NCBI GenBank assembly: GCA_921293015.1
Contig: OV121085.1
Location: 15,029,731-15,093,730, forward strand
DNA length: 64,000 nt
From: Phorcus lineatus
Taxonomy: Eukaryota > Mollusca > Gastropoda > Trochida > Trochidae
Reading direction: 5' to 3'
Shown: positions 12,178-25,400 of the stretch, piece by piece
Layout of the letters: every line of letters begins with the position of its first letter
How positions within the stretch are numbered: the first letter of the stretch is position 1
Made by a program: the position numbers and the translations under genes
The notes under the pieces: generated by a model
The model's database searches: none
What the model was told of the DNA's origin: nothing
Seen by the model: the letters and a program-made list of their open reading frames with translations, nothing else

Positions 12178-12800
12178 TATACCCCCGCCTTACAGCGTAA
12201 GCGGGGGTATGCGTAAGCGGGGGTATATAGCGTTCATTCTGTCCGTCCGTCTGTCCGTCTTTCCGTCTGTCTGTCTGTCCGTCTGTCCGTCCGTCACAAA
12301 TCTTTGTCCGAAGCATATCTCTTAAACTATACATGCTAGCTTCACCAAACTTCATACACTTATCAGCCATAATCCCCAGATGTGCCTTTTGAGGGTTAGA
12401 CCAACAAATGATTTTTTAATTTTGCGGTTTCCATGGAAACATGACTAAAACAGTGAATTTATGACCAAGTCCTTTGTCCGGAGTATATCTTCTAAACTGT
12501 ACATGCTATCTTCACCAAACTTCATACACTTATAAACCATGATCCATTGGTGCGCCTTTGAGGGTAAGACCAAAGAATGATTTTTATTTTTTTGCGGTTT
12601 ACATGGAAACGTTACTAAAACAATGACTATCTGACAAAGTGCTTTTTCCTGAGCATATCTCCTAAACTATACATGCTAGCTTCAACAAACTTGATACACT
12701 TATCAACCATGATCCCTAAGAGAGCTTTTTGAGGGTTAGACCAAAGAAAGCCAGACTATAGTTTGAAGCGGGGGCGTGTGAGCTGTACTCACTTCTTTAC
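12178..12800. repeat. Dispersed repeat with 170-bp internal tandem units
   Basis: The left edge contains a hairpin, TACCCCCGC paired with GCGGGGGTA, then a GTCC/GTCT microsatellite at about 12,237-12,297. The body is a tandem repeat: CATATCTCTTAAACTATACA at 12,314 recurs in variant form at 12,484 and 12,654, an exact 170-bp spacing. Each unit continues with ATGCTAGCTTCACCAAACTT or close variants. The right edge carries another GCGGGGG near 12,770. There is no coding capacity, so it is probably a non-autonomous repeat family. Confidence 0.7.
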
Positions 12801-15800
12801 TTGTTAAGATTTGTTTTGCAGCTATATTTATCTAAAAAGAAACTAATACCACTTTTGCACTTTTCAGATTGCATGGCATGAGCGCACAGCTAGCAAGCAA
12901 TATCTGATTTTATATTTTCAGGATCTTGGAAGTCTATGGCACCACATCCAAACCCCGCGTCTATTTCCCTTTTGTAACTGACATTTGTTTTTGTCTTAAG
13001 ATAAACTATACGTAACTATTTCATCCTTGTTATTCTTGAGTACCACAGTTACTTTGTGACACAAACATAACCAAAATTTTGCATTCGTCGCCCTGGAAGC
13101 CGTTTCAGACAATGGCAGAAATGTGCACCAAGTATTGAATGAAGTTGACAAGGGTTTCGTTTTAGATTTAAACGTGCGGTGGTCAAAGATTCAATCAAAG
13201 TAACTTTTATTACAATCTTTTTATCGGTATTGTATAGCAACGGTGACCTCGTCAAGTACTCGCTTTTCATATTCAATACATGAAAAGCCAGAAATACAGT
13301 GCAGATATCCACTTGAATGCAGTAATGCGTCGATGAATGCAAACTTTGTAATGATATGTGTACTTGTTTTTGTTTTGTTTATTTCTATACTATTTGTATA
13401 TTATGAATAATTCAACAACGGCACACATATGCGTGTTTCATAACATACATAAGAACATTACCTATTCATGTCCTATATATCTGCTCGAAAAACAGAACTT
13501 TTATGAATGATATTGAGTTTAAACAAAACTTACTGGCATATTTGACATGTTACATTTAAGTTTGTAAAACTGTCTAACTGTGACATGGGATCGACAACAA
13601 ATGATCTACTTTTATAAATTGCGTGTACATAGAAGTCGGTTGTGTGTGTAAAATTATACTAAAAGAGAACTTGCACACATTTTGATTTTGATTTTAATGT
13701 TAAATTATGAAAATATTTAATATTAAGTGCATGTGTTATGTTGATTATTAATAAATTTGGGTAAAGTATTTAAACAAAGAGAAGATAGTAAAACGCTAAT
13801 GTTAAAAATAATCGATGGCTGAGAGATATGTTGAAAGAATCATATACTGAAGAAAGAGCATGCAAAGTAAACTTAGAAAGAACTCTAAGAAAATCAATAC
13901 AGGAGGACACCTTAAGATACCTAAACATATATTCTATAATACATTTCCATTTGTCTGATTCATTGCTTACAACGGAGACTTCTTAAATAAAATATATACA
14001 TGCTATTTTAACATGCCTAAACTTTAACAGTGTCTGTTTGATGGCTTTAAACTCTTTAGATTACAGCTAAACGTATCTTACCGCATAAAAAGATTTTCAT
14101 ATGAGGAGATATTAACGCTCAATATTAATGTTAAATTACGACAGTCACACTCCGTGTACACATGTTGTGACATTTGAGTGTACTTACATGTACATCGAAA
14201 GAGAATTATCCACTACAGGTACCTACGTTTGTATTTGAAGCTGTCATTCTTGACGGATTGTCTTAGAAATGGCGTCATAATCTATGAGGAGTTTTAGGGA
14301 GAAAACCTTATGTTCTGTTGTTCTTTTACACCTGGTGTCAAAAGGGTGAAATAAGATAGTAGTAAAGGCCATAATGACGTCAGGAACAATGCCATAACGA
14401 TATCACAGAAGTAACTTGCACTTAAAACACGTTGCTTGGCTATACATGTGCTCATATTGAAAAAGATATCACCATAAATGATTAATCATTTCGGTAATAA
14501 AGATGAATACTACAAGGCATTGCTAAAGTTGCAAATTTGATAAGTATTACGAGTTCTTCTTTTAACAACTTATTCACCATTAACAGGAGGAGGAACGATA
14601 GTATATTTTCACGATTATCTAATCTGTCTTTTGGGCTGTGTCGCCGATGAATATAATACGAGTAAGTGTGGGAGTGTAGTGGTTTAAAGCCAGAAAAAGC
14701 GTTTTCCTTTTAAGAAGTGAATTTGAATTTGTGTGTTTACAATGAACGGTGTCAAACCCTCCTTCCAATGTTTGTGAGTAAAGCGAACCCATGTCCGCTA
14801 AAAACGAGTATGAAGTGACATTTTGAAAGAAAATATTGTTTATTGAAAAAAAAAAGAAATTGACACAAATTGGCTGATATAAAAAAGCAGTAGGCTATTG
14901 AGCCACTTGGTAACTCGCTATTGGTGTAAAACAATCATAAAGTATCTATTACATAGAATACTATTACAGGTGAGTAGGGTATATTTGATTTATTCAAGGA
15001 AAATTCTAACACATTTCAAATCTCTCAATAGAACGATATACCTACAAAAAGAAGAATGAATATTTTATGTTTTATTTTTGATTATCCAACAACATCATTA
15101 TTTTCGTCGCGGGAAATTCTTTAAAGTCTAATTTAAAATCAACGGTTGAAAAAACTAGCTATGAAAAACACATGACTGGATGAGGGAAAAATCACCAACA
15201 TAAAAGGGGGTTAACTATTATTTCAAGTCAAAGGATTGCCATCCAGATCTAGTCAGTCAGTGTAACTTAGTGTACCAAATATATTCTTTATGGTATTAAT
15301 TGACTTTCCAAAGATACTTTATATGCATTTTACACTTCACAGCCAGGGAAAAATTAATTTTGGAAACTGTAAAAGAAGTAACCACGCAAATGTTGGTCAT
15401 ATTAATAAAAGTTTCTTGGATGATATCGTGTTAAAATATTCATAATTTCAAACAGTTGAGGACATAAATCGCTGATTTCTCAGTCATATGCTTTTACACC
15501 ACGTGAACAATGGTACTTGAAATGTTGAAATCTTAAATCATTTTATTATTATGTGCTTTGTTCATACCAACTTACATACTTTATTGACGAATCAACAAAC
15601 GTACAAAAACCCTAAAACCAAAGAAGATGTTTGCAACTAGGCAGAATCTTTGACAACGTTGGAGTGAGTGAGTTTCCGGTGCATGCTCTTGAGGACAACG
15701 TGAGTAATACACAAATATAAGGACAATCACTAAATCTTGAGTCACACCAAATCTAGTGGACATGACATAATAAAGCATATAATCATATACAAAAGCAACT

Positions 15801-16183
15801 GTACAGGATCATGGATACGCCCTTGAGATTTGTATTTGCTAAATACAGGTTCTACGAAGTTATTACGCAGTTATTACAAAGCTATTACGAAGTCACTGCA
15901 ACATTGATTGAAGACTAAATGGGAAAAAATATATAACGTTTAATGATTTGGATTAGACAATGTGAACTTCGGATTAGACAATTATGACATTTACAATTCA
16001 ATATTAAAAAATTTACATAAGAAATGTTTGTTACATGGTCAGGGTATATACATTAAGCAGTTTGATTGAAATGGGTATAAGGATGACAAATAGAGCACTG
16101 CTAGTGCCAATGGTGTACATTTCCAGCTGGCATCTAACATCTGAAATTGCAAGTGAGCACGCTGACTTAATAAAATGGCTGTA
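12801..16183. other. Intergenic sequence 3' of receptor copy 1
   Basis: No exon or known repeat recognised in about 3.4 kb of AT-rich DNA downstream of the copy 1 stop codon. The 3' UTR of copy 1 must lie in its right-hand part, but I found no canonical minus-strand AATAAA close to the stop. Small open frames at 13,049-13,342, 14,752-14,934 and 15,581-15,778 (minus) have no domain. Confidence 0.4.
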
Positions 16184-16436
16184 TTACGCTTGGGTAGCTT
16201 TGATCCTCCCATAAACATTCTGTCCCACATTACTGTACACTGCAAGCTCATCGTACGTGTTCTCAGGAGGAGGCGGAAAATCCTTAGTGTTGTGGTAGTC
16301 AACTTCCGGTCGGACATCTTTGATAACACATACACAGTTTTCAATTCCAACCTCCTCGTATATGTCCTTTTTAGGAGATGTGTCAGGCGCGTTCCTTGTA
16401 CTTCTCCGTGTTTGACATCGTGGTCGAATCACTTTC
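16184..16436 (-). other. ITAM-like cytoplasmic tail exon, copy 1
   Basis: Last exon; the TTTAG acceptor joins in phase 2 and the frame ends at TAA. After a basic start (KVIRPRCQTRR) come DIYEEV, a proline patch (FPPPPENTY) and the array YDELAVYSNVGQNVYGRI. This reads YxxL, ten residues, YxxI, which fits a long-spaced ITAM. The internal YSNV has the Y-x-N form bound by Grb2-type SH2 domains. The protein ends five residues later at TQA. The same array and the same end occur in copy 2. SH2 binding is inferred from the motif only. Confidence 0.75.
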
Positions 16437-19400
16437 CTAAATGACAATGAAGCTCGATTGATTCAACAATGTAGAGAGGCAAACATGTTATTTTCTGAAA
16501 GGTTACGATGTACAGTATCTTATATATCAATATATCCGGTATTTATACATTTTAGGTAGTCATACTTAATTGTATGAATGAAAAGAATTTAGAGTCATTG
16601 GCTCTGTGGCTCTTCAGGCTATCTATAATCTACTTAACAAATGGTCGCAGGGTCACCATTTGGGGGTCGAGGGGGGGGGGGGGGGGCGGTCATATAATCA
16701 CAATTACAATCCCAGTGAGTTAATGTTTCACAAAGTTTCCGCTTTCTTTGCATTTGGCTTGGAGAAGATGATTGGTTTTAAGGGCGTTGTCCTCTTGGAT
16801 CTCATAAGGGGTAAGAGGATCATGATACCAAAAAAACAGAATCCCCATTAGATAAGGAATCAGTACACAAGGTTTCATCTTTCTATATTTTTCGCACCTG
16901 AAGAAGAATATGAGAATAAATTAGAATCCTCAATAGTCAATGAGTCTATGCACAAGTTTTCAGATTTCCTGATTCAATGGTTCTGGAGAAGAATATGAAA
17001 TAGCTAAAAAATTGCGGACCAACGGAAACCGGACGCCGTGCAGTGCCATATTCCCATTGGGACTTTCAGGCCAGATGAGCTAAATATTGGTTTTAATAGA
17101 AAATATTTTTCTATAAATCCATGTCTATAAATTATGTTTGGTAGGAGTAAGTCAAACCGACCAAAAGAAGGGGAAAAAGTGACAATTAAATTTACATGGT
17201 CATCATTAGCCTAGATAATTCATATTTACTAATGGAGCCGATTACAAAGTTAATGATAAGCTATAGATACACAACATAAAACTAAATAAACTTTCCATAT
17301 ATCAATTCTTTTATCATGATATAATATAGAAGAAAGCGACTATCTGTAAAAATACATAAGGTATAACATACATGCAGACAACCAATAGAACAGATACCAG
17401 CACAACCAGCACAGCACCTCCGGCGATTGCACCAATGATTGGTAATGGCAGAGAATTGTCTGAAAGAAATAGAAGACCAACACCCATTTACTTGTGTTTA
17501 GGAAATCATTTAACCTGACATCAGAAGATAACATCTGATGAAGGAGTTAGAAGGAAATAAAAAAATTAGTGCTTCTCAACAATGTAGAAACTGCAATACG
17601 GAAATCAACGTTATAACGTTTAACATTTCTAAATACCCGTGATAGAATGGAGTCAGATTTTTAAAACAAGTTTATAGGGGATACTTTGGCAATAGCTAGT
17701 GTTAATTGTTAAATCATTGAGTCTCTTCCAACTTAATATGAAATGATAGAATAATGAAAATTATTACCAAGAGTAAACTCCATGTGTTCTCCCTCTGAGC
17801 ATGAAACTCTAGTACAGGCAAAGAGCCAAACTCTGTCAATCGAAAATTAAAGTTAGACAACTTTTACAATGATTATGGGAAAACGCCAACACATTTGTAG
17901 TTGAATCATGAGTGCCATGAAAATGACTTATTATGATTAATACCATGACAATAATATGATTTTCTATGGTAGACCCAACCCATGTATGGAAAAACAATAC
18001 AAGTGAAAAGTGGTTTGCATCAAACCTACCTGTAGGTATGACCAACAGGTAAAGGTCCATTACAGAACCTGCTTTGATCTTGAACTCCACAGCTCTCTTC
18101 ACCAAGAACAAATCTGATCTCATCTGACGCTGAAAATATAGGCTGTACTTACCTAGTGATAAATGTTTTTAATAATATCTTATATTAAGTTCAACTCTCA
18201 TTTTAAGAAAAAATAATGTAACAGGGTCAATACCACAATCATTAAAAGACTTTGTGTCATGTTAGGCTTCAATTTTTCAATAAAAATTCATTAATTCTAG
18301 CTGGATATTTACTTGCAGACGACTCTTAATCTATAACTTCTTCTATTACGTAGGCTGAGGGGCAAGTCACAAGACTTCTACAGCAAGGACATAGATAGTC
18401 TCAAAGAGAAATGGTCAATGTATGTCGAGCTCCATTGAGATCATATTGAAAATAAAATCCATATCACATCCATTGGCCTCTGTTTTATATTCACGTACAT
18501 CAGCTTAATGACTTTCCCCTCGTATGTACTATAAAGAACATATATAATGTTTTTTAATTCAAACGAGTCAATCATGTTACATTAAAACGAATTTATTCTT
18601 TAACTTCAAAGCAATATCAGAAACAAGGTAAAACAGTAAAAGCAACTTTTACCCATTGCATCTTTTATTTCATGTCTATTTGAGAATTAAGTACACCGAT
18701 GTGATACCTTCTTTTCCTTTCAACCAGTCATCACCTGTAGCTCGATACCATGTTGAAAAGCCGATGCCAGTTGTTGCGTCCCAGTTCGGTGATTTCTCAA
18801 AATCTTCTGCTGTCTTCACCTTCCTGGGTTATCGAAGTATTTAAAAATCAGGAAATATTGCCAACAAAGGTTTCTTAGTATGAGTCTGCAATACATATCA
18901 AATAATACCTCGTACACGTGATAAATACCTATCATCCATGAAAACATTTTGACAAATCGCCATGGCAAATTGCTACTAAATCGTATTAGTTCTCACTTAA
19001 TATCAACTCGGATACATGATTAATATTCAACCAAAACTGTCATGCAAGCTAATTTACAATCTATATATTGATTGAAATTGTCAAATCAAAATTGCCGTTT
19101 TACTATTCTTCACTTAGAAAGAATTTTCTCCCAACAGAGGGCGCTGTGGTCACATGCTCCTACTCTACCCTATGTTTTGTTTATAGCACTCCTCTTGCCG
19201 CAAATATTTGAAATATTAACTATCTGCCGAATATTGGCCAATGCCAACATTCCTTGCGTCGAAGGCTTTTTTGCGTAAACGTGTTCACTTAAGGATATAA
19301 ATGTGTTCACTGACACAGGATTTGCGTTGAATCGGCGATTAACTTTGATCAAATCAGTCGTCTCCATTTTAAGGCCATAATGCTCGAATTAAAGCAGAGG

Positions 19401-22400
19401 TTAGCTTCGGTTTGTATACCTTGACTTCCTCTGTAGGACAGGAAGAGTAACGGTAGATACAGATTACACTTTCAAACCAATTTGTCGAGGAGATATAGTA
19501 TTGACTTGTTTCACCAAGTTTAGATTAAAAGTGCTCGTTTACTAAAAAATCTGACACTTTGGTTGAATGCAGTTACCTTAATTTGTTTTTCCAAATTTTG
19601 TTGCACACAAATGTTTTACATTAATGAAAGGGTTGTTTAAATTTATCGTTCAATGATACCAAAATAAGGAAACCATTTGAAAAATGTAAGTCTTACCCAT
19701 ACTAATAAGCATACTTTAATGGCATAATACAATGTAAAGATCAGTAATATCATACAAGTTAACTTACTTATAGGACACTCTCCTTTAGCGCACACGAGTA
19801 TTCCACTTTTAACGATCATGCCATTTGTGTTATCAAGTAAACAAGTTGGACAAATTAAGATCTCAACACTTTGCTCGGTTTCTGTTCCTCTCAGAATTTC
19901 TATTATTGGTTGTTCAGAAGTCACAAATGATGGGGCTGCAAACAACATAAACATGTGTGATTTCATGTTGTACCTCGATATTTATGATACGTTAATTACT
20001 AAGTCTTTTTATACTACTGATTATGTGTAGATTCTTTACACTTTTAGATATTTTTGAAAGATCTCATGCACTTAAACAAATGAGCTTACGTCCTGCCGGC
20101 ATGATCCGTTGGATTGTTGTTGATTTTCCCTTGTGACTGTTGCTGATAAAGACCTATAAACAGAGTTAAAGGAAAACTGTATTGTTGCAAACAATTTGAA
20201 CTGTAGAGAATTAAGATAATCAAAATAGTTCTTTTGCTTATAATTAAAGACATAATAAGACTATTGGAAAATAATATCAACATATACTATACAAAAAAAG
20301 AAACATATAGTCCATTTTTAGGAGAATACATTGTTATATTTCAAACATGTATAACTCATGAACAAATACTGTGAGCATTATAAATTTTCACATGTGGATA
20401 GGAGAGAACGTCTTTCGATTACAATAAGTCTCATGTGGCAATTCAGTTACATTTTTGCCCAACCCTTTCGAAGTGTCAGTACCTATCCATCACGTGCTCC
20501 AATAACAGTTCTCAGCCCGTTTTTTTCTTGAACGGATCAAACGTTGAATAACCTGAAGCTGAAGAATCCTCTTTCACTCCGCCTGAAGAAATGCAGCCAG
20601 CTCTTAAGGGAGTTTTGGGCCGACGTTGATGCTGCCGTCAACGACGATAAGGTTCCTACCATAATTGCTCTATTGCATTAAGATTGTGTGCGGCAGAGAA
20701 GTCCCTTGTTTAAACGCGCTTTGGGCGGTCTTGCGTTGCTTTGCTGAAACAACTGACTTTGAACATCAATTAGTGGCAGGAGGTGTTACTGCTGATGTAG
20801 GATATGACAGCCAATTTCATAACGCTGCCTCCACATAATCTGCCCACCTGGTGTACTGAGTTTAAATCATAACGTTCGCGAGCTCGTCAGTAGACACTGT
20901 TTGGTCAATAACATCTCTTGATGGAACACAGAACTAAGGCGTCTCCAGTTGTGTAGGTCCAATGCTGCCACATTGTTGCACCAACAGAGATGTAGTCCAC
21001 GGTGTAGAAAGGGCTAAACGTAAGGTCCTCTGGCTCTTAATCAAGCTACCCTCAGCCTTTTCCGTCCAGTTTGGCTGGATAACCGCTGGGTCCGGGTACT
21101 CTGCCTGCTGTGCTAACTGATGTGGCTCGGCGATCAAGCAAATGAAGGACCAGGAGGTTATGTTTTGCATTGGTCACTCTGGGTCCCACTGATCATTGAC
21201 GGTCGTCTGCTGAAGCGGTCTGGTTGTAGCGATCTGCAAATCGGCTGATGGTACTCTGAACAGACCGAGAATTAGTCTGATGGCGATTCTCCTTGTGGCA
21301 ATGTCAAGACGTGGCATAATGGTAAGGCGCTTCAACTCACTGAAAACGAATTACATTTCTGAAAGCCACCTGCCTGTTTATAGTTAGGGTATGCATGCTT
21401 CACGTGCTGCAAACTGCACGCACGAAAGACATTCTTGTGTGTTGAGGTGATGTGTTTCATACTTCGAGAAAAAAAATCCTTTTTCTTTTTCAGCTGGTTT
21501 TTTATGGAATGAGGTAAAAAGCATGTTATCTAGACCCTTGTGTAAAATTAATATGAATATGTTAACAAAATAACCTACAGAATATAAAGTACGGATATCC
21601 TAGCACAGAAATACTTACAAATAGACAATTCTGACATATTTCTTGTGTTAATTTGAAAATACAGAATCGGTGATACAAAAGCATCAAACACAAACGAAAA
21701 TTATCTAGAAGAAAAAACCATAACCAGTCTGTTTAAGAAGTGAAAGATAGATAGAATTTCGTTTTTGATATATCTAAGTTCATCTTATATTTTGTGCGCA
21801 AATAGTCATTAGATGTTATGTTCTTGTTAAACAGCGAAAAATGTTCCGTCCACTTTACAGATAGAAAAGTTATATGAAAACATTATCGACTCATTTAAAA
21901 AGAAATTTAGTCATTCATAGAGTAGTTTTCAAAAGATTCCAAAAGATTACAGACACATAATAGTTCTTTTGTAAAATATTATCAACTTTTATTCTGTAAG
22001 CGATCTGCCTCAAAATCTGCTTACCAAAACACAATACTTACAAAACAATTTTGTGCACATTTAACAAAGTAGAATCACGGTAAGATGTCTCAAATACACA
22101 CGAACAACTCTTACATCCATAATAAAATCTAGCTTAAGCTTGTCTGTTATGAGTTTTCGAAAAAAACACTCACCTCAAAGGTATAGTTGAATTCCGGTGT
22201 CACTGTTATTTGTTCACTCCAGGTGCAATCAACATTGTCAAGATTGTGTTCTCCTACTGTTTGGTTTACATCAACTAATTGGGTCTACACAATAAGAATA
22301 AAGTGTTTTTTTAGTTCTCATTTGCGTTCTTTTGAATTGGATGTCAAGGGAAACTTTATAAAAAAATTAAAGGTCTTGTGCAGGAGAAATGTTTTAAATG

Positions 22401-25400
22401 AATAATTTGGTAACTTTCTATTCTATTGATTACACATAGAAACATAATGAATATCCAAAATATTTCAAATATCATTTATAAAATCTACGTCATGTTATTT
22501 TTATATATTTACAAAACTTGATGTGATGACAGTGGCACTTCTTATAACCCCATTCCGTCCATCCTTCTGTTGTGGACATCTCCAGGATAGTTGGTATTGA
22601 TTATACACTCCATCAACAAGTTGAAGTTTAAGGTTCTCGACCGCAATAGGAGCTGTTTACAAGATTTATTCATCGGTTTAAAGTCGTTGTTTACAAAATA
22701 AGTAGTTTACAATCGTCCTACAATTGGCCTCGATCAAAAGAATTGCAAACCTCATCTGATAAAAACATTTGAAAGTGTTGGATTCATGTAGTCATTGTGT
22801 TCTGAATTTAAATGATGATTAATGATCGGTATCGTAAATAGTTATTCGATATGAAGGCAACTTATCACCCACCAAGATGACAATTGTTGATTTTAATATA
22901 ATCGCATAAAATGTATAAATAAGTACATTGTCTGTGTCTCCTAGGGATGAACATAATTTATACATACATTTTGTGTATCTTTTATTCAATTCTAGTGTGA
23001 TTCATAAGTTCTATAGGAATGACTTTGCTTTTGATTTTGCGTTTTTTTAATGTCTTGTGCAATTGTGTTACTATCAACTGGCAATTACAAACCGTTTATA
23101 CTCGTACATATACAGAAATACATCTTACCAGATTCGTCTGTAACGATTTCAGGCCCAGCAACTGTATCTGAAGCACCTTTGCTTGTCTCGGCATACATCT
23201 CAATCCTGTACGTCCAGTAGCTAGCTAGTCCAGTAATGTTTACTGACACATTGTAGAAACCTGAAAAATGCATATCTAATACAATACCTGCATGATTGCT
23301 ATCATACAATAATTACTGTTGGTTTTGTAAACTTCTTCTTATTATCCTTCGAATCGTAAGGGGCTTCCAGAATGTAACGACCTATTATTTAGCATTAGAA
23401 TACTCTGGTATGACATTTCAACTTACTTACCTAATATTGTGCTATTATTCTGCAATCTTTTGTACCGTTTCCCGTCTTCGCCCAACTCGAAAACTGTAAT
23501 AATGTAGATAGTGTCTCCAGGTCTGGGTTCAGGAGGAGTCCATCTCAACTCTACAGACTCGGATGTTTTGCTCATGAAACGGAAATCTGTGGGGTTCCTG
23601 GGCGCTGTACATCGAGAATGTGGCTTTAATTATTTCTTCGAGTTACATCAAATATAAGGACTTAAAGGAGCTGGAAATGTGATGATGCCATGTGAGAAGC
23701 TATGATTTTAAACTCACAATGTACACCACACTGTATGACAATATTGATATTGTCCTTGCATAATAATTTTGATTGACAAAGAAATCTACTAATGATATTG
23801 GTAAGAAATATTCTCCAAAGAAATGTTAACGTTTCTAGTCTATTGGGCGATTTTCATGATATTATTTTTCAAAAACCACATGAAAATAAACTAAGTTCAC
23901 TTTTTTTGAGTGGTACAGTTAATATTACGGTTGTGGCAGTTTCCACTGAATACTCAAAAATATTTGAAAAATTGGTTTTTAAGTTAGAATCAGTAAATAA
24001 TCATTTTGAAGATTCGGGAACATATACTCGGGGACAATTACTCGGGCAACTGATATCAGATATTAAATATGTCCAATTCTTTTTGTTTTTATATTGTGCT
24101 TTGGTATATCGCCCACATGATTTGTTCAGTAATTGATTTCACTTAACAAATTTTAAGTACTATGTTCTCAAATAACAATTTTGTTTGATATTGGCCAGAG
24201 GTACAATAACCATATTTTGATGTGACGACGTTGATCAATTAATCATATTTCTGACAAATACCTTCTTCTTCAGTCACTATAACTTGTTGATCAGTCTGTC
24301 CCTTCCCCTCTTCGTTGTAAGCAGCAACAACCACGTTATAAGCATTAGCTGGTAGCAGGGAAAGGTTGTACTGTACCATAAAATTCAAATTGTTGAGATT
24401 CGACCGGGGAATCACAGTATCAGTCTCATTCTCACAGTTGGTAGCAACTAACTTAGTAATATTCTGAAATGGTAGAGATTAACGCTGTATGTTCTCAATG
24501 TTAAATTGATGCAAGGGGCACAATAAGAAAGTAAAGTGAAAGTAAAATTTAAAATACGGAAAGTCCTCTGACGGGATACTCGTTATAGTGATCAAATTTT
24601 CTAGTTTAACTTTATTGATCACTCATCGATAACTATAATGTTTTTAGTATAAAGGAAACTGTATCTGGAAGTTAGCATAGTCGGATTCATTGTTATTTAA
24701 TACAAAGTGTATCGTTTCAACCATTTAATCCTATCAAACGTATGTGTTTCAAGTACTGTATATTAGTACATACTGACTTCTAAAGGAGGTAGATACAAGG
24801 TGTAATGTTATTCCAGTATCGTATGTAAAATGCCTGACCAATTGTGCGTTTTGAATTCTTGTTCAGAAAATAGTGTTTTAATTGTTTACCATCAATCGAA
24901 GACACTCTGTACACTGTATGTTTATTCTCCGCACACATGTGGAAGAGTTGAACACTTCAACTGTGTACATATACAGAGCTCCTCCTGTGTTGGTTGGACG
25001 TTTCCATGACAGTGATACTGCACGTGACTTGACGTCATAGAAAGAAAAACCAACAACGCTTTCAGTTGCTGCAATACAAACGGATCCATGTGTATAATTT
25101 GAACGCATGATCATCATTACAGTTGGTCATTCAACACCTTGAATAAAGAAATACCGACTACAATAACATGATGTGATAATCAATAAGCCAATTCCTATTT
25201 GACACTACCGAATATCAAAAGGTATGAAAAGTAATGAAGAGCATTAGTATTGTGTTACATATTCTAAGTATCCCATTACCAAAGAGCGTGGCACATGAAA
25301 GAAAGAGAAACGCAAGGTAACTTAAGCCAAATCCGTATCGAGTGGAGTTCTTAAATAGAAATCACCTGATAACCTCAGAACATGACGTAACATGTCCGTT

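Noticed and set aside
16666-16687. Poly-G tract downstream of the membrane exon of copy 1
   Set aside because: A simple homopolymer in an intron. No evidence for function beyond being a G-rich run.
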